The notes below the pieces were generated by a model that worked only from the letters and a program-made list of their open reading frames with translations, did not search any database and had not been told where the DNA came from. A stretch of 64,000 bases of DNA from assembly GCF_007994075.1 (NCBI RefSeq), contig NZ_VIWU01000001.1, forward strand, positions 1,302,001 through 1,366,000, in the 5' to 3' direction. The stretch's first letter is position 1. Each line of letters opens with the position of its first letter. The DNA comes from Pseudonocardia hierapolitana (lineage in GTDB: Bacteria > Actinomycetota > Actinomycetes > Mycobacteriales > Pseudonocardiaceae). This document shows, piece after piece, positions 34,942 to 43,511 of this stretch. Both the position numbers and the translations under genes were made by a program.

Positions 34942-35778
34942 CTACCCCTGCACCACCGGGTTCGTGAGGACACCCACCCCGGGGATGCGGCACTCCGCCA
35001 CCGTGCCGGGCCGGATGTGCACCGCCCCCGGGGTGCCGGTGGAGATGATGTCCCCGGGGTACAGCGGCATCACCGCGCTGTGGAAGCTCACCAGGAACTG
35101 CGGCGAGTAACGCATGCGCGAGACCGTGTTGCTGCGGTGCACCCCGCCGTCCAGCACGGTGCTGACCTCGACGGACGCCAGGTCACCCACCTCGGCGAGC
35201 GGCACGATCTGCGGCCCGAAGGAGAAGAAGCCCGGGAAGTTCTTGGACCGGGTGAGGAACCGCGGGTTGCGCTCCAGGATGTCCTCGGCGGTCTGGTCGA
35301 GCACCGTGGTGACGCCGAAGACGTGGTCGAGCGCGTCCGCCTCGCTCACGTCGCGGCAGTAGCGCCCGATCACGAGGCCCAACTCGGCCTCCGCGGTGGT
35401 GCGGGAGCTCTGCGGCGGGATCGGGATCTCCTCACCCGGGCCGATCACCGTGTGGTCGCCCTTGATGAACGACGCCGGCTCATCGGGCACCTGCTCGGAC
35501 AGGTCGGCGGCGTGGTCGACGTAGTTCAGGCCGATGCCCCAGATGAGCCGCGGATGCCGGTACGGCGCGCCGAACGCCACCGAGGACTCGGGCACGAACA
35601 GGGCATCGCCGGCGGACTCGACGGCCTTCGCCAGCTCGGCGACGCGCTCCTCGACGAGGACGGCCCGGACGTCGCCGTCGAACCCGGGGAGCAGGTCGGG
35701 CACGCGGGCGACCCCACGTCCTTGTTCGACCACGGCCGGGATCTCGGTCCCGTCGACACGAATGCTCGCCAACCGCAT
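34942..35778 (-). CDS. Fumarylacetoacetate-hydrolase-family protein
   Basis: 278 aa. C-terminal FAH domain with WGIGLNYVDHA, FIKGDHTVIGPGEEIPIP, and metal ligands around Glu130, Glu132 and Asp161 (TTAEAELGLVIGR; TTVLDQTAED). Family members hydrolyse or decarboxylate acylpyruvates, 2-oxo-4-pentenoate products and oxaloacetate. Last gene of the minus-strand catabolic run. AGGAGAGGA precedes the ATG, and TAGGCT (35816-35811) could be its own -10 box. The exact substrate is unknown. Confidence 0.88.
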   Translation of the reverse strand: MRLASIRVDGTEIPAVVEQGRGVARVPDLLPGFDGDVRAVLVEERVAELAKAVESAGDALFVPESSVAFGAPYRHPRLIWGIGLNYVDHAADLSEQVPDEPASFIKGDHTVIGPGEEIPIPPQSSRTTAEAELGLVIGRYCRDVSEADALDHVFGVTTVLDQTAEDILERNPRFLTRSKNFPGFFSFGPQIVPLAEVGDLASVEVSTVLDGGVHRSNTVSRMRYSPQFLVSFHSAVMPLYPGDIISTGTPGAVHIRPGTVAECRIPGVGVLTNPVVQG

Positions 35779-35823
35779 GCAGATGGGTCCTCTCCTCGCA
35801 GTTTCCGCTCAGCCTACGAACGC

Positions 35824-37380
35824 CTACTGCTCCGACGTGTGCTCGGGGGTCCGGCGCCTGCCCCACTCGGCCAGCCTCGACGTGACCGCCTTCCGGATGC
35901 GCGGCAGCACGGTCGGGAGCAGGACCAGCGTCGCGATCACGATCAGGAGCACCAGGCTCGTCGTGCGCTGCACGAAGATCGTGAAGTCGCCACCGGAGAT
36001 GATCATCGTCTGGCGCAGCGTCTCCTCCGCGAGCGGCCCGAGCACGAGCGCGATCACCAGCGCCGCGGGCGACATGCCGTACCGGCGCATGAAGAACCCG
36101 AGCACACCGCAGGCCAGCATGATCCCGACCTCGACGATGCTGCCGTTCACCGAGTAGGTCCCGACCACGCAGAGCAGGATGATCACCGGTGCCAACACCC
36201 GGAACGGCACGCGGGCGATGCTCGCGAACGCCGGGATGCAGAACACGTTCACCAGCAGCAACATCACGTTGCCCAGGTACATGCTGGCGATGAGGCCCCA
36301 GGCGAACTCCGGGTTCTGCTCCATGAGCAGCGGGCCCGGCTGCAGCCCCCACATCAGGAACCCGCCGATCAGCACGGCGGTGGCCGCCGACCCCGGGATG
36401 CCCAGCGTCAGCAGCGGCACCATCGCCCCGGCGGAGGCCGCGTTGTTCGCCGCCTCCGGCCCGGCGAGCCCGGCCATCGCGCCCTTGCCGAACCGCTCCG
36501 GCCTCCGCGAGATCGACTTCTCGAGGTTGTACGACATCAGCGACGCCACCGTGGCACCCGCGCCCGGTGCCGTGCCCACGGCGAATCCGAGCAGCGAGCC
36601 GCGCAGGATCGGGCCGCGCGACTCGCGCACGTCCTCCCGGTTCGGCCAGAACGCGCGTCCGCGCGAGCCCACCGTGAAGTAGCCGATGCGCTCGAGGTGC
36701 CCACCCCGCCACAGGGTGTGCAGGATCTCGCCGATGCCGAACAGGCCGATCGCCACCGGGATGAAGTCGATGCCGTTGATCAGCTCGGTGGAGCCGAACG
36801 TGTAGCGCTGCGCCCCGCCGCCGATGTCGACGCCGACGGTCGCGAGCGCGAACCCGACGAGCGCGGACAGCGCGCCGAGCAGCCAGTTGCGGCCGATGAT
36901 CACGATGAGCGTGAGCAGGCCGGCGACGACCACGAGGAAAAGCTCCGGCGGACCGAAGCTGCTCGCCACCGCCGCGGTGACCGGCGCGGCGACGCTGATC
37001 AGCAGGGCACCGAGCGTCCCGGCGACGAACGAGGCGACGGCGGCCATCACCAGCGCGGGACCCGCCCGGCCCTGCCGCGCGAGCGGGTAGCCGTCGAAGG
37101 TGCTGGCGACCGTGGCCGACTCCCCCGGAGTGTTGATCAGCACCGACGTGATCGTGCCGCCGTACATCGCGCCGTAGTAGACCGCGGCCAGCATGATGAT
37201 GGCGCCGGTGGGATCGAGGCCGAAGGTGAGCGGCAGCAGCACCGCGAGCCCGGCCGACGGGCCGAGCCCCGGCATGACGCCGACGACCATCCCGAGCACC
37301 ACGCCCGCCGCGAGCAGGAGCACGTTCTGCACGGTGAGCAGGGCGAGGATCCCCTGCCCGAGATCGGCGAAGACGTCCAC
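35824..37380 (-). CDS. tctA: Tripartite tricarboxylate transporter, large membrane subunit TctA
   Basis: 518 aa, GTG start with GAGGGA upstream. About 10-12 membrane helices. Family signatures GVMPGLGPSAGLAVLLPLTFGL, MYGGTITSVLINTPGESATVAST-type (in pieces), GTAPGAGATVASLMSY and ALGIPG-like LLTLGIPGSAATAVLIGG are clear. With TctB and the periplasmic TctC it forms a secondary transporter for carboxylates such as citrate, tartrate or aromatic acids. Transcribed after tctC and tctB. Confidence 0.95.
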   Translation of the reverse strand: MDVFADLGQGILALLTVQNVLLLAAGVVLGMVVGVMPGLGPSAGLAVLLPLTFGLDPTGAIIMLAAVYYGAMYGGTITSVLINTPGESATVASTFDGYPLARQGRAGPALVMAAVASFVAGTLGALLISVAAPVTAAVASSFGPPELFLVVVAGLLTLIVIIGRNWLLGALSALVGFALATVGVDIGGGAQRYTFGSTELINGIDFIPVAIGLFGIGEILHTLWRGGHLERIGYFTVGSRGRAFWPNREDVRESRGPILRGSLLGFAVGTAPGAGATVASLMSYNLEKSISRRPERFGKGAMAGLAGPEAANNAASAGAMVPLLTLGIPGSAATAVLIGGFLMWGLQPGPLLMEQNPEFAWGLIASMYLGNVMLLLVNVFCIPAFASIARVPFRVLAPVIILLCVVGTYSVNGSIVEVGIMLACGVLGFFMRRYGMSPAALVIALVLGPLAEETLRQTMIISGGDFTIFVQRTTSLVLLIVIATLVLLPTVLPRIRKAVTSRLAEWGRRRTPEHTSEQ

Positions 37381-37399
37381 GGCGTCCCTCCCCCGGCCG

Positions 37400-37855
37400 T
37401 CAGAACCGCGGCAGGACGCCGGCCGGAAGGCCCGCGTTCAGCAGCGTCTGGAAGAGCACGTACAGCCCGACGGACAGTCCGATGCCGAGCACGGCGTTCA
37501 GCACCGGGTGCTCGCGGTTGAGCAGCCACAGGCAGCCGAGCAGGAACAGTGCACCGGCGATGACCGCCCCCAGCACCGTGAACGCGGCCGCGAGCGCCGC
37601 GGCGGCCACCACGACGATCGCCATCGTCCGCGGGTGCCGTCCGAGATCGGGCCCGTCGACCTCGGGCTCGGGCTCGACGCGGCGCAGGCTGCCCACGAGC
37701 GCGACGAGGGTGAGCACGATCCCGATGCCACCGATGAAACGGGGGAAGAAGCCCGGCCCGATGCGGCCGGCGGCCGTACGCCACTCCATGCCGAGCGCGA
37801 GCTGGAAGTAGCCCGCGAGGACGACCAGCAGGATCCCGAAGAACACCGTGTTCAT
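37400..37855 (-). CDS. tctB: Tripartite tricarboxylate transporter, small membrane subunit TctB
   Basis: 151 aa from ATG 37855, four predicted helices (MNTVFFGILLVVLAGYFQLA; FFPRFIGGIGIVLTLVALVG; TMAIVVVAAAALAAAFTVLG; GIGLSVGLYVLFQTLLNAG). TctB is required for transport with TctA. A GTG at 37951 that overlaps the tctC stop (GTGA) would add a 32-residue Arg/Glu-rich extension (VTARSEERATEHRRSE...). That stretch contains the repeated 33-bp leader (37858-37890) and is more likely untranslated or a coupling device. Confidence 0.88.
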   Translation of the reverse strand: MNTVFFGILLVVLAGYFQLALGMEWRTAAGRIGPGFFPRFIGGIGIVLTLVALVGSLRRVEPEPEVDGPDLGRHPRTMAIVVVAAAALAAAFTVLGAVIAGALFLLGCLWLLNREHPVLNAVLGIGLSVGLYVLFQTLLNAGLPAGVLPRF

Positions 37856-37857
37856 CG

Positions 37858-37890
37858 GCCTCCGCTTCGCTCCGGCGGGCTTGCGGGCCC
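37858..37890 (-). repeat. 33-bp leader repeat, copy before tctB
   Basis: On the minus strand a 33-bp sequence ending ...CGGAGCGAAGCGGAGGC directly before the tctB ATG. It matches 43696-43728 (before the alpha-mannosidase) at 31 of 33 positions. It contains GGAGG and so carries the ribosome-binding site. Confidence 0.75.
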
Positions 37891-37947
37891 CTGGTGACGC
37901 CGTCTCGCTCCTCCGGTGCTCGGTCGCTCGTTCCTCGCTGCGCGCGG

Positions 37948-38925
37948 TCACAGCGCGCCCCGCTCGGTGAGGATGCGCTTGAAGTCCGCCTGCGTCTGGT
38001 CCAGGAACGCGCTGAAGTCCGCCCCCCAGCGCAGGTCCTCCGACAGGTGGTTGCTGGCCACGTACTCCTTCCACTCCGGCGTCTCGACGACCTGCTGCAT
38101 GGTCGTGATCCACCACTGCTGCGCGTGCTCGGGGGCGTCCGGCGGGAGGATCAGCCCGCGGGGCATCGAGGGGAGGCCGGTGAACCCGAGCGACTCGTCC
38201 GTGGGCACGTCCGGGATCTCCGGCAGCGGCTCGGCCGCCGTGGTGAGCAGGGCCCGCAACTGGCCGGCCTGCACGTGGCCCAGCACGGTGCCCGGGTTGG
38301 AGATGATCGCCTCGAGGCTGCCGGACAACATGGCCGTCTGCATCTGCCCCTCGTCGTTGAACGGCACGTACTCGATCCGGTAACCGGCCTGGTCGGCGAG
38401 CATCGCGTGGACGATGAAGTCGACGTTGACGGTGCCGATCCCGCCCACGACCACGCTGCCCTTCCCGCGGGCGTGCTCCACCCAGCTCGCCCAGTCGGTG
38501 ATCGGGCTCGTGCCGGGAACCAGGAACAGCGAGTCGTCGGTGGCGAAGAGCCCGACGGGCGTGAAGTCCTGCGGCTGCCACCCCGTGTCGGCCTGCAGGG
38601 GTGTGGTGATGAACGAGCCGGACGTCGTGGAGATGGAGTATCCGCTGCCTGCGTCGCTGAAGACGTGCCCCCACCCCGTCGCGCCGCTGCCGCCCTCCCG
38701 GTTCTCGACGACGATGTCGTGCGGGTAGAGCCGGTGCTTCTGCAGGATGTCGACGATCGTGCGCGCCATGATGTCGTTCCCGCCGCCCGGGCCGAAGGCG
38801 ATCGTCCAGTCCAGGTCCTGCGACGGGTACTCCTCCGGGGACTCCGCGGTCCCGGCTCCGGAGCAACCGGCCAGGACCATCACGGCGGCCGCGGCGAGCG
38901 CCCTCCGGAGAAACGTGCGGGGCAT
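37948..38925 (-). CDS. tctC: Tripartite tricarboxylate transporter substrate-binding lipoprotein TctC
   Basis: 325 aa. ATG is preceded by AAGGGAG. Signal peptide with lipobox VLAGC (Cys20). The mature protein is a Bug/TctC-type solute receptor: AFGPGGGNDIMARTIVDILQKH, VVENREGGSGATGWGH (the water-mediated carboxylate-binding loop), AMLADQAGYRIEYVPFNDEGQMQTAMLSG in pieces, and GLILPPDAP. The glycine-rich GPGGGND loop replaces the common P-GG-D form. Ligand likely a carboxylate degraded by the neighbouring enzymes. Confidence 0.93.
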   Translation of the reverse strand: MPRTFLRRALAAAAVMVLAGCSGAGTAESPEEYPSQDLDWTIAFGPGGGNDIMARTIVDILQKHRLYPHDIVVENREGGSGATGWGHVFSDAGSGYSISTTSGSFITTPLQADTGWQPQDFTPVGLFATDDSLFLVPGTSPITDWASWVEHARGKGSVVVGGIGTVNVDFIVHAMLADQAGYRIEYVPFNDEGQMQTAMLSGSLEAIISNPGTVLGHVQAGQLRALLTTAAEPLPEIPDVPTDESLGFTGLPSMPRGLILPPDAPEHAQQWWITTMQQVVETPEWKEYVASNHLSEDLRWGADFSAFLDQTQADFKRILTERGAL

Positions 38926-38978
38926 GGCGGTCTCCCTTCCCGGCGACGGTGCCGGAGTTGGGGCTGGGGGCGGGACAT

Positions 38979-39431
38979 TCAGGCCACGTCGGGGTCCTTG
39001 CGTTCGAGTCGGTGCCACGAACCGGCGGCGAACGCCACGAGCCGGCCCTCGTCGTCGACGAGGCGCGACTCCAGGTGCACGAGTCGTCGGCCGGCGTTCA
39101 GCAGCGCGGCCGTGCAGCGACCCCGGCCGGTGAGCGGCCGGAAGAAGCGCAGGTTCATCTCGACCGTCACCGCGGTGGAGAGGAAGCGGTGGCACAGGTG
39201 CCCCATCGACACGTCCATCGCGGTGGCGATCACCCCGCCGTGCACCGAGCCCTGCGGGTTGCACAGGTGCCCCGCATAGGGCAGCCCGACGGTGCAGGTG
39301 CGGGCCTCGTCGTCGTAGGAGATGTCGAGGTCGAGGAAGCGGGCGAGGAAGAACGCCCCGAACTCGGGGCGGGCCTCCGCGGCGGCCTGCGCGGCACGCG
39401 CCGTGACATCGGTGTTCATGTCGGGGCTCAT
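38979..39431 (-). CDS. PaaI-type hotdog thioesterase
   Basis: 150 aa from ATG 39431, which overlaps the crotonase stop (ATGA); ATG 39419 is an alternative. Hotdog fold with CNPQGSVHGGVIATAMDVSMGH (HGG loop and catalytic Asp), TVEMNLRFFRPL and GRLVAFAAGSWHRL. It hydrolyses acyl- or aroyl-CoA thioesters, here probably releasing trapped CoA from intermediates of the block. Confidence 0.88.
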   Translation of the reverse strand: MSPDMNTDVTARAAQAAAEARPEFGAFFLARFLDLDISYDDEARTCTVGLPYAGHLCNPQGSVHGGVIATAMDVSMGHLCHRFLSTAVTVEMNLRFFRPLTGRGRCTAALLNAGRRLVHLESRLVDDEGRLVAFAAGSWHRLERKDPDVA

Positions 39432-40216
39432 CCCCACGTGAACCGCGGCGGGCGCTTCTCCAGGAACGCGCGCACGCCCTCGGCGTAGTCGGGGGTGTCG
39501 AACGACCCGTTCCGGATGGCGGTGGTCTCCGCGTCGTCGGTGAGCTGGCCGGCCACGACCCGGCGGACTATCTCCTTGCCCTTCCGCACGCTGTACTGCG
39601 CGCGCGTGGTGACGACCTCGGCGAACCCATAGGTGGTGGCGGCGAGGTCGTCGGTGGGCACGACCTCGTCGAAGAGGCCGAGCGCCACCGCGCGATCGGC
39701 CGGGATCTGCTGGCCGGAGACGAGGATCCACGTGGCGCGCGACGGCCCGGCGAGGTCCACGAGGCGGCGGGTGGACTCGAGGCTGTAGACGAGCCCGAGC
39801 TTGGCCGGCGTGATCGCGAAGCGGGCGCGCTCGTCGGCGAAGCGCAGGTCGCAGGCCAGCGCGAGGCCTGCCCCGCCGCCGATGCAGTAGCCGTGCACCA
39901 TCGCGATCGTCGGCTTCACCATGCCGTCGAGCGCCCGCTCGGCGGCCGCGACGTGCTCGTTGTAGCGGCGGGCGCGCTCGGCGTCGCCGCGCTCGCGCTC
40001 GAACTCCGCGATGTCCGCGCCCGATGCGAAGGCCTTCTGCCCGGCCCCGCGCAGCACCACGACCTTGACGTCCGGGTCGGCGTCGAGCCCGGCGAGCAGG
40101 CCGGGGAGCTCCCGGTACATGTCGATGGTGATCGCGTTGTGGCTCTGGGGCCGGTTGAGCACCACGGTGGCCACGCCGTCCGGCCCGGCGCGTTCGATGA
40201 GGATCTGGTCGGACAT
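39428..40216 (-). CDS. Crotonase-family (enoyl-CoA hydratase/isomerase-like) protein
   Basis: 262 aa. ATG overlaps the CoA-transferase stop (TGATG). CoA-binding and oxyanion-hole elements are present (GAGQKAFASGADIAEF; MVHGYCIGGGAGLALACDLRFA). Both glutamates of classical hydratases are absent: the GGGxE position is Gly (GGGAGLA) and the second PE position is PA (AITPAKLGLVY). It is therefore probably an isomerase, decarboxylase or C-C lyase of the superfamily rather than a hydratase. The basic tail RPPRFTWG is common in the group. Confidence 0.88.
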   Translation of the reverse strand: MSDQILIERAGPDGVATVVLNRPQSHNAITIDMYRELPGLLAGLDADPDVKVVVLRGAGQKAFASGADIAEFERERGDAERARRYNEHVAAAERALDGMVKPTIAMVHGYCIGGGAGLALACDLRFADERARFAITPAKLGLVYSLESTRRLVDLAGPSRATWILVSGQQIPADRAVALGLFDEVVPTDDLAATTYGFAEVVTTRAQYSVRKGKEIVRRVVAGQLTDDAETTAIRNGSFDTPDYAEGVRAFLEKRPPRFTWG

Positions 40217-41430
40217 CAGCTCGCTTGCCTTTCGGGGTGGGCGTCGTAGGCCACGCCGCTCGCGAACAGCTCGGCCACCTCGTCGTCGCCGATCCCGCTG
40301 TCGCGCAGCACCTGCGCGGTGTGCTGGCCGAGCCACGGCGCGGGGCCGCGCACCCGGAAGTCGAGGGTGGAGAACTTGGTGGGCGGCGCGATCGTCCGCA
40401 TGGGCCCCATGATCGGGTGCTCCTGCTCGACGATCATCCCGCGCTCGACGACGTGGGGGTCGTCGAGCGCCTCGGCGTAGGTGAGCACCGGGCCGCCGGG
40501 CACGCCCGCCCGGTCGAGGCGCTTGATCCACTCCTCGGTGGCGCGGGTGGTGGTGAGCCGCTCGATCTCGACCTCGAGCTCGTCGATGTGCGCCATCCGG
40601 TCCGGCAGCGTCGCGAACCGGGGGTCGGTGAGCCACTCGGGCCGGTCGAGCACACCGGTGACCAGGCGCTCCCACAGCCGGTCGTTGTTGGCGCCGATCG
40701 TGACGTAGCCATCGGCCGTGCGGTACGCCTGGTACGGCGTGGACCGCCGGTGCCGGGTGCCCGTGGCCGCGGGCTCCTCACCCCCGCCGAACCACGCGCC
40801 CGACTCCCACACCGTCCACGCGAGGCCCGCGTCGACCAGCGAGATGTCCAGGTACTGCCCCTCGCCGGTGCGCGAGCGCTGGATGTGCGCCGCGAGCACG
40901 GAGTAGATCGCGGTGGCTCCGGCCGCGATGTCGTTGATCGCGATGCCGACCTTGACCGGCCTGCCTCCCGGCTCGCCGGTCATGCGCATGAGGCCGACGG
41001 CGCCCTGGGCCATGATGTCGAACCCCGGGCGGTCCCGGTACGGCCCCGTCTGCCCGAAGCCGCTGATGGAGCAGTAGATGACGTCGGGCCGGACCGCCTT
41101 CACGGCCGCGTAGTCGATGCCGAGACGGCGCACCACACCCGGGCGGAAGTTCTCGATCACGAGGTCGGCCTCTGCGACGAGGCGCAGGAAGATCTGGCGG
41201 CCGCGGTCGGTCTTGAGGTCGAGCGAGATGCTGCGCTTGCTCCGGTTGGGCATCGCGAAGGGGTAGCTCTCACCCTCCACCTTCGGCGCGAGCCTGCGGG
41301 AGTCGTCGCCGGTGACCGGCTGCTCGACCTTGATCACGTCAGCGCCCAGCTCGGCCAGAACCATCGTGCAGTACGGCCCGGAGAGGAACCGGGTGAGGTC
41401 GAGGACTCGGAATCCGTCGAGCGGGAGCAC
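40216..41430 (-). CDS. Family III CoA-transferase (CaiB/BaiF)
   Basis: 404 aa, GTG start with AAAGGCGG upstream. Transfers CoA between carboxylates through an enzyme-bound anhydride. Motifs: LDLTRFLSGPYCTMVLAELGADVIKVE (in pieces), NRSKRSISLDLK, VIENFRPGVVRRLG, GQTGPYRDRPGFDIMAQ, and AINDIAAGATA with the likely catalytic Asp167. First gene of the run, so it probably activates the acid imported by TctABC. Its -10 TAATAT lies within the palindrome shared with the divergent iclR-type gene. Confidence 0.93.
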   Translation of the reverse strand: MLPLDGFRVLDLTRFLSGPYCTMVLAELGADVIKVEQPVTGDDSRRLAPKVEGESYPFAMPNRSKRSISLDLKTDRGRQIFLRLVAEADLVIENFRPGVVRRLGIDYAAVKAVRPDVIYCSISGFGQTGPYRDRPGFDIMAQGAVGLMRMTGEPGGRPVKVGIAINDIAAGATAIYSVLAAHIQRSRTGEGQYLDISLVDAGLAWTVWESGAWFGGGEEPAATGTRHRRSTPYQAYRTADGYVTIGANNDRLWERLVTGVLDRPEWLTDPRFATLPDRMAHIDELEVEIERLTTTRATEEWIKRLDRAGVPGGPVLTYAEALDDPHVVERGMIVEQEHPIMGPMRTIAPPTKFSTLDFRVRGPAPWLGQHTAQVLRDSGIGDDEVAELFASGVAYDAHPERQAS

Positions 41431-41442
41431 GTGACCGCCTTT

Positions 41443-41468
41443 CCCGTATCACGGGATATTATCCCGTG
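41443..41468. promoter_or_regulatory. IclR-type operator over both divergent -10 boxes
   Basis: Overlapping palindromes CCCGT-ATC-ACGGG (41443-41455) and CACGGGATATTATCCCGTG (41450-41468, perfect around a central T). TATTAT (41457-41462) is the -10 for the plus-strand regulator, whose ATG follows 8 nt later. TAATAT on the minus strand (41461-41456) is the -10 for the CoA-transferase gene. Binding at the dyad would silence both. Confidence 0.7.
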
Positions 41469-41470
41469 TT

Positions 41471-42352
41471 ATGGAAACAGTACGATCCGTCCCTTCCCTG
41501 GTCAAGGGCGACGGAGGAGCGGTGAGCGCGGACGCAGCGGACGCCCCCACACGGGCCGGCGTCCAGTCGATCGACCGGGCGGTCGCGATCCTGCGCTGCT
41601 TCGACGCGCGTCGTCCCGAGCTGGGCATCAGCGAGATCGCCCGCATGACGGGACTGTCGACGAGCACCACCCACCGGCTGCTCGCCGCGATGCAGAGCAA
41701 CAGCCTGGTGCGCCAGACCCCGGGCCGCCGCTACGGGCTCGGACCGTTGCTCGTCCAGCTCGCGCGCAGCGGGGCCGTGCCCACCACGCTGCGCGACGCG
41801 GCGCTGCCGTTCCTGCGCGCGCTGCGGGACGAGATCGACGAGACCGTCGCCGTGCACGAGCTGCTGCCCACCGATGAGCGCGCCGTCGTCGACCAGGTGG
41901 AGAGCCACCAGGAGCTGCGGCGCACCTACACCGACATCGGCGTACCGCTCGCCCTGCCGCACGGCGCGCCGGGCAAGGCGATCCTCGCGATGCTGCCGCC
42001 CGACCGGCAGGAGCGCTGGCTCTCCCGGCCGATCCCGGCCGCCACGCCCCGCACGATCACCGACCCCGACGAGCTGCGCGCCCAGCTCGTCACGATCCGC
42101 GCCCGCGGCTGGGCGGGGTCACAGGCCGAGCGCTATCCGGGCATCCGCGCCGTCGCGGCCCCGCTCTTCGACCACACCGGCGCCGTGGTCGGCGCCCTCG
42201 GCACCTCGGTGCCGGAGGTCCGCATGGACGACCGGCGGGCCGCCGAGCTGGGCGAGCGCGTCCGCGCCGTGGCCTGGGAGGTGTCGGAGACGCTGGGCGC
42301 GACGGCCGAGGCGGTGGCCCGCACCGTGCAGGTGGCGGGCGGCGACGCCTGA
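41471..42352 (+). CDS. IclR-family transcriptional regulator
   Basis: 293 aa. ATG 41471 directly follows the -10 region, so the message is probably leaderless or nearly so. The N-terminal wHTH (about 30-90: SIDRAVAILRCFDARRPELG; ISEIARMTGLSTSTTHRLLA; GRRYGLGPLLVQL) is followed by the effector domain (about 100-270: VAVHELLPTDERAVVDQV; LPHGAPGKAILAML; YPGIRAVAAPLFDHTGAVVGALGTSVP in pieces). Divergent from and probably controlling the CoA-transferase/TTT run, with a carboxylate or its CoA ester as effector. Confidence 0.92.
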   Translation: METVRSVPSLVKGDGGAVSADAADAPTRAGVQSIDRAVAILRCFDARRPELGISEIARMTGLSTSTTHRLLAAMQSNSLVRQTPGRRYGLGPLLVQLARSGAVPTTLRDAALPFLRALRDEIDETVAVHELLPTDERAVVDQVESHQELRRTYTDIGVPLALPHGAPGKAILAMLPPDRQERWLSRPIPAATPRTITDPDELRAQLVTIRARGWAGSQAERYPGIRAVAAPLFDHTGAVVGALGTSVPEVRMDDRRAAELGERVRAVAWEVSETLGATAEAVARTVQVAGGDA

Positions 42353-42394
42353 CGCTCGCTCACGCACCGCGGCTCGCGCACACCGACTCGGCCC

Positions 42395-42437
42395 ACGCAC
42401 CCCGTCGAACGGGAGCGTCGGCCGACATCGGGTGCGT
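42395..42437 (+). terminator. Inverted repeat between convergent iclR-type and phoH genes
   Basis: ACGCACCC (42395-42402) pairs with GGGTGCGT (42430-42437); CCCGT/ACGGG in the interior adds a second small hairpin. It lies between two converging stops. No U-tract. Confidence 0.45.
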
Positions 42438-42452
42438 CGGGCTACCGCCAGG

Positions 42453-43511
42453 TCAGCGGCGGTTGCGGCGGCGGTGGTCCTGGGGCGGGCCGTTGCGCGG
42501 CGCGGCGGCGCGCAGGTTGGGGCGCTCGCCCGCCGCGTCCCACCTCGCGTAGGCGTCGACGATGTCGGCGACGAGGCGGTGGCGCACCACGTCGGTGCTG
42601 GACAGCTGCGCGAAGTGCACGTCGTCGACGTCGCCGAGGATGTCGCGCACGACGGTGAGCCCGGAGCGGGTGCCGCCGGGCAGGTCGACCTGCGTGACGT
42701 CCCCGGTGACCACGATCTTCGAGCCGAAGCCGAGCCGGGTGAGGAACATCTTCATCTGCTCGGGCGTGGTGTTCTGCGCCTCGTCGAGGATGATGAAGGC
42801 GTCGTTGAGCGTGCGCCCGCGCATGTACGCGAGCGGCGCCACCTCGATCGTGCCGGCGGCGATCAGCTTGGGGATCGACTCCGGGTCGAGCATGTCGTGC
42901 AGCGCGTCGTACAGCGGCCGCAGGTACGGGTCGATCTTCTCGTAGAGCGTGCCCGGCAGGTAGCCCAGCCGCTCCCCCGCCTCGACGGCAGGCCGCGTGA
43001 GGATGATGCGGGTGACCATCTTGGCCTGCAGCGCCTGCACGGCCTTGGCCATGGCGAGGTAGGTCTTGCCCGTACCCGCCGGGCCGATGCCGAAGACGAT
43101 CGTGTGTGCGTCGATCGAGTCGACGTAGCGCTTCTGGTTGAGCGTCTTGGGCCGGATGGTCTTGCCGCGCCGCGACAGGATGTCGAGCGAGAGCACCTCG
43201 GCGGGCGACTCGCCGATGCGGGCGCGCTCGTCGGCGTCGCCGTCGCCGAGCATCTCGACGGTGCGGCGCACGGCGTCGGGCGAGACCTGCTGGCCCCGCT
43301 CCGCGAGCATGATCAGCTCGGTGAAGACGCGCTCGGCGAAGGCCACATCGGCCGGGGCACCGGTGAGCGTGAGCTCGTTGCCACGGACGTGGACGTCGGC
43401 CTCGAGCATCTCCTCGGCGACGCGCAGGCTCTCGTCGCGCGAGCCCAGCAGCGCGAGCAGAGCAGCGTCCGGAACGGCCATACGGGACTGGACGGGATCC
43501 GGATGGGTCAA
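42453..43511 (-). CDS. phoH: PhoH-family ATPase
   Basis: 352 aa from TTG 43511; ATG 43481 would give 342 aa and cannot be excluded. Walker A FGIGPAGTGKTYLAMA and Walker B AFIILDEAQNTTPEQM are intact, with VHVRGNELTLTG in the N-terminal KH-like part and GDVTQVDLPGG sensor segment. PhoH/YbeZ works with YbeY in rRNA metabolism. In M. tuberculosis Rv2368c directly precedes ybeY; here a 9-kb block separates them. The Arg/Asn-rich tail (QDHRRRNRR) may bind RNA. Confidence 0.93.
   Translation of the reverse strand: MTHPDPVQSRMAVPDAALLALLGSRDESLRVAEEMLEADVHVRGNELTLTGAPADVAFAERVFTELIMLAERGQQVSPDAVRRTVEMLGDGDADERARIGESPAEVLSLDILSRRGKTIRPKTLNQKRYVDSIDAHTIVFGIGPAGTGKTYLAMAKAVQALQAKMVTRIILTRPAVEAGERLGYLPGTLYEKIDPYLRPLYDALHDMLDPESIPKLIAAGTIEVAPLAYMRGRTLNDAFIILDEAQNTTPEQMKMFLTRLGFGSKIVVTGDVTQVDLPGGTRSGLTVVRDILGDVDDVHFAQLSSTDVVRHRLVADIVDAYARWDAAGERPNLRAAAPRNGPPQDHRRRNRR

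Noticed and set aside
35017..37521. An 834-codon plus-strand open frame opposite tctA and the FAH-family gene
   Set aside because: Arg/His/Asp-rich low-complexity translation with no family resemblance. It is the shadow of GC-rich codons of the well-supported minus-strand genes.
37858..37951. Extended TctB starting at GTG 37951
   Set aside because: The added Arg/Glu-rich segment is encoded by a sequence repeated before an unrelated gene. ATG 37855 begins directly at the first membrane helix. Kept only as an alternative.
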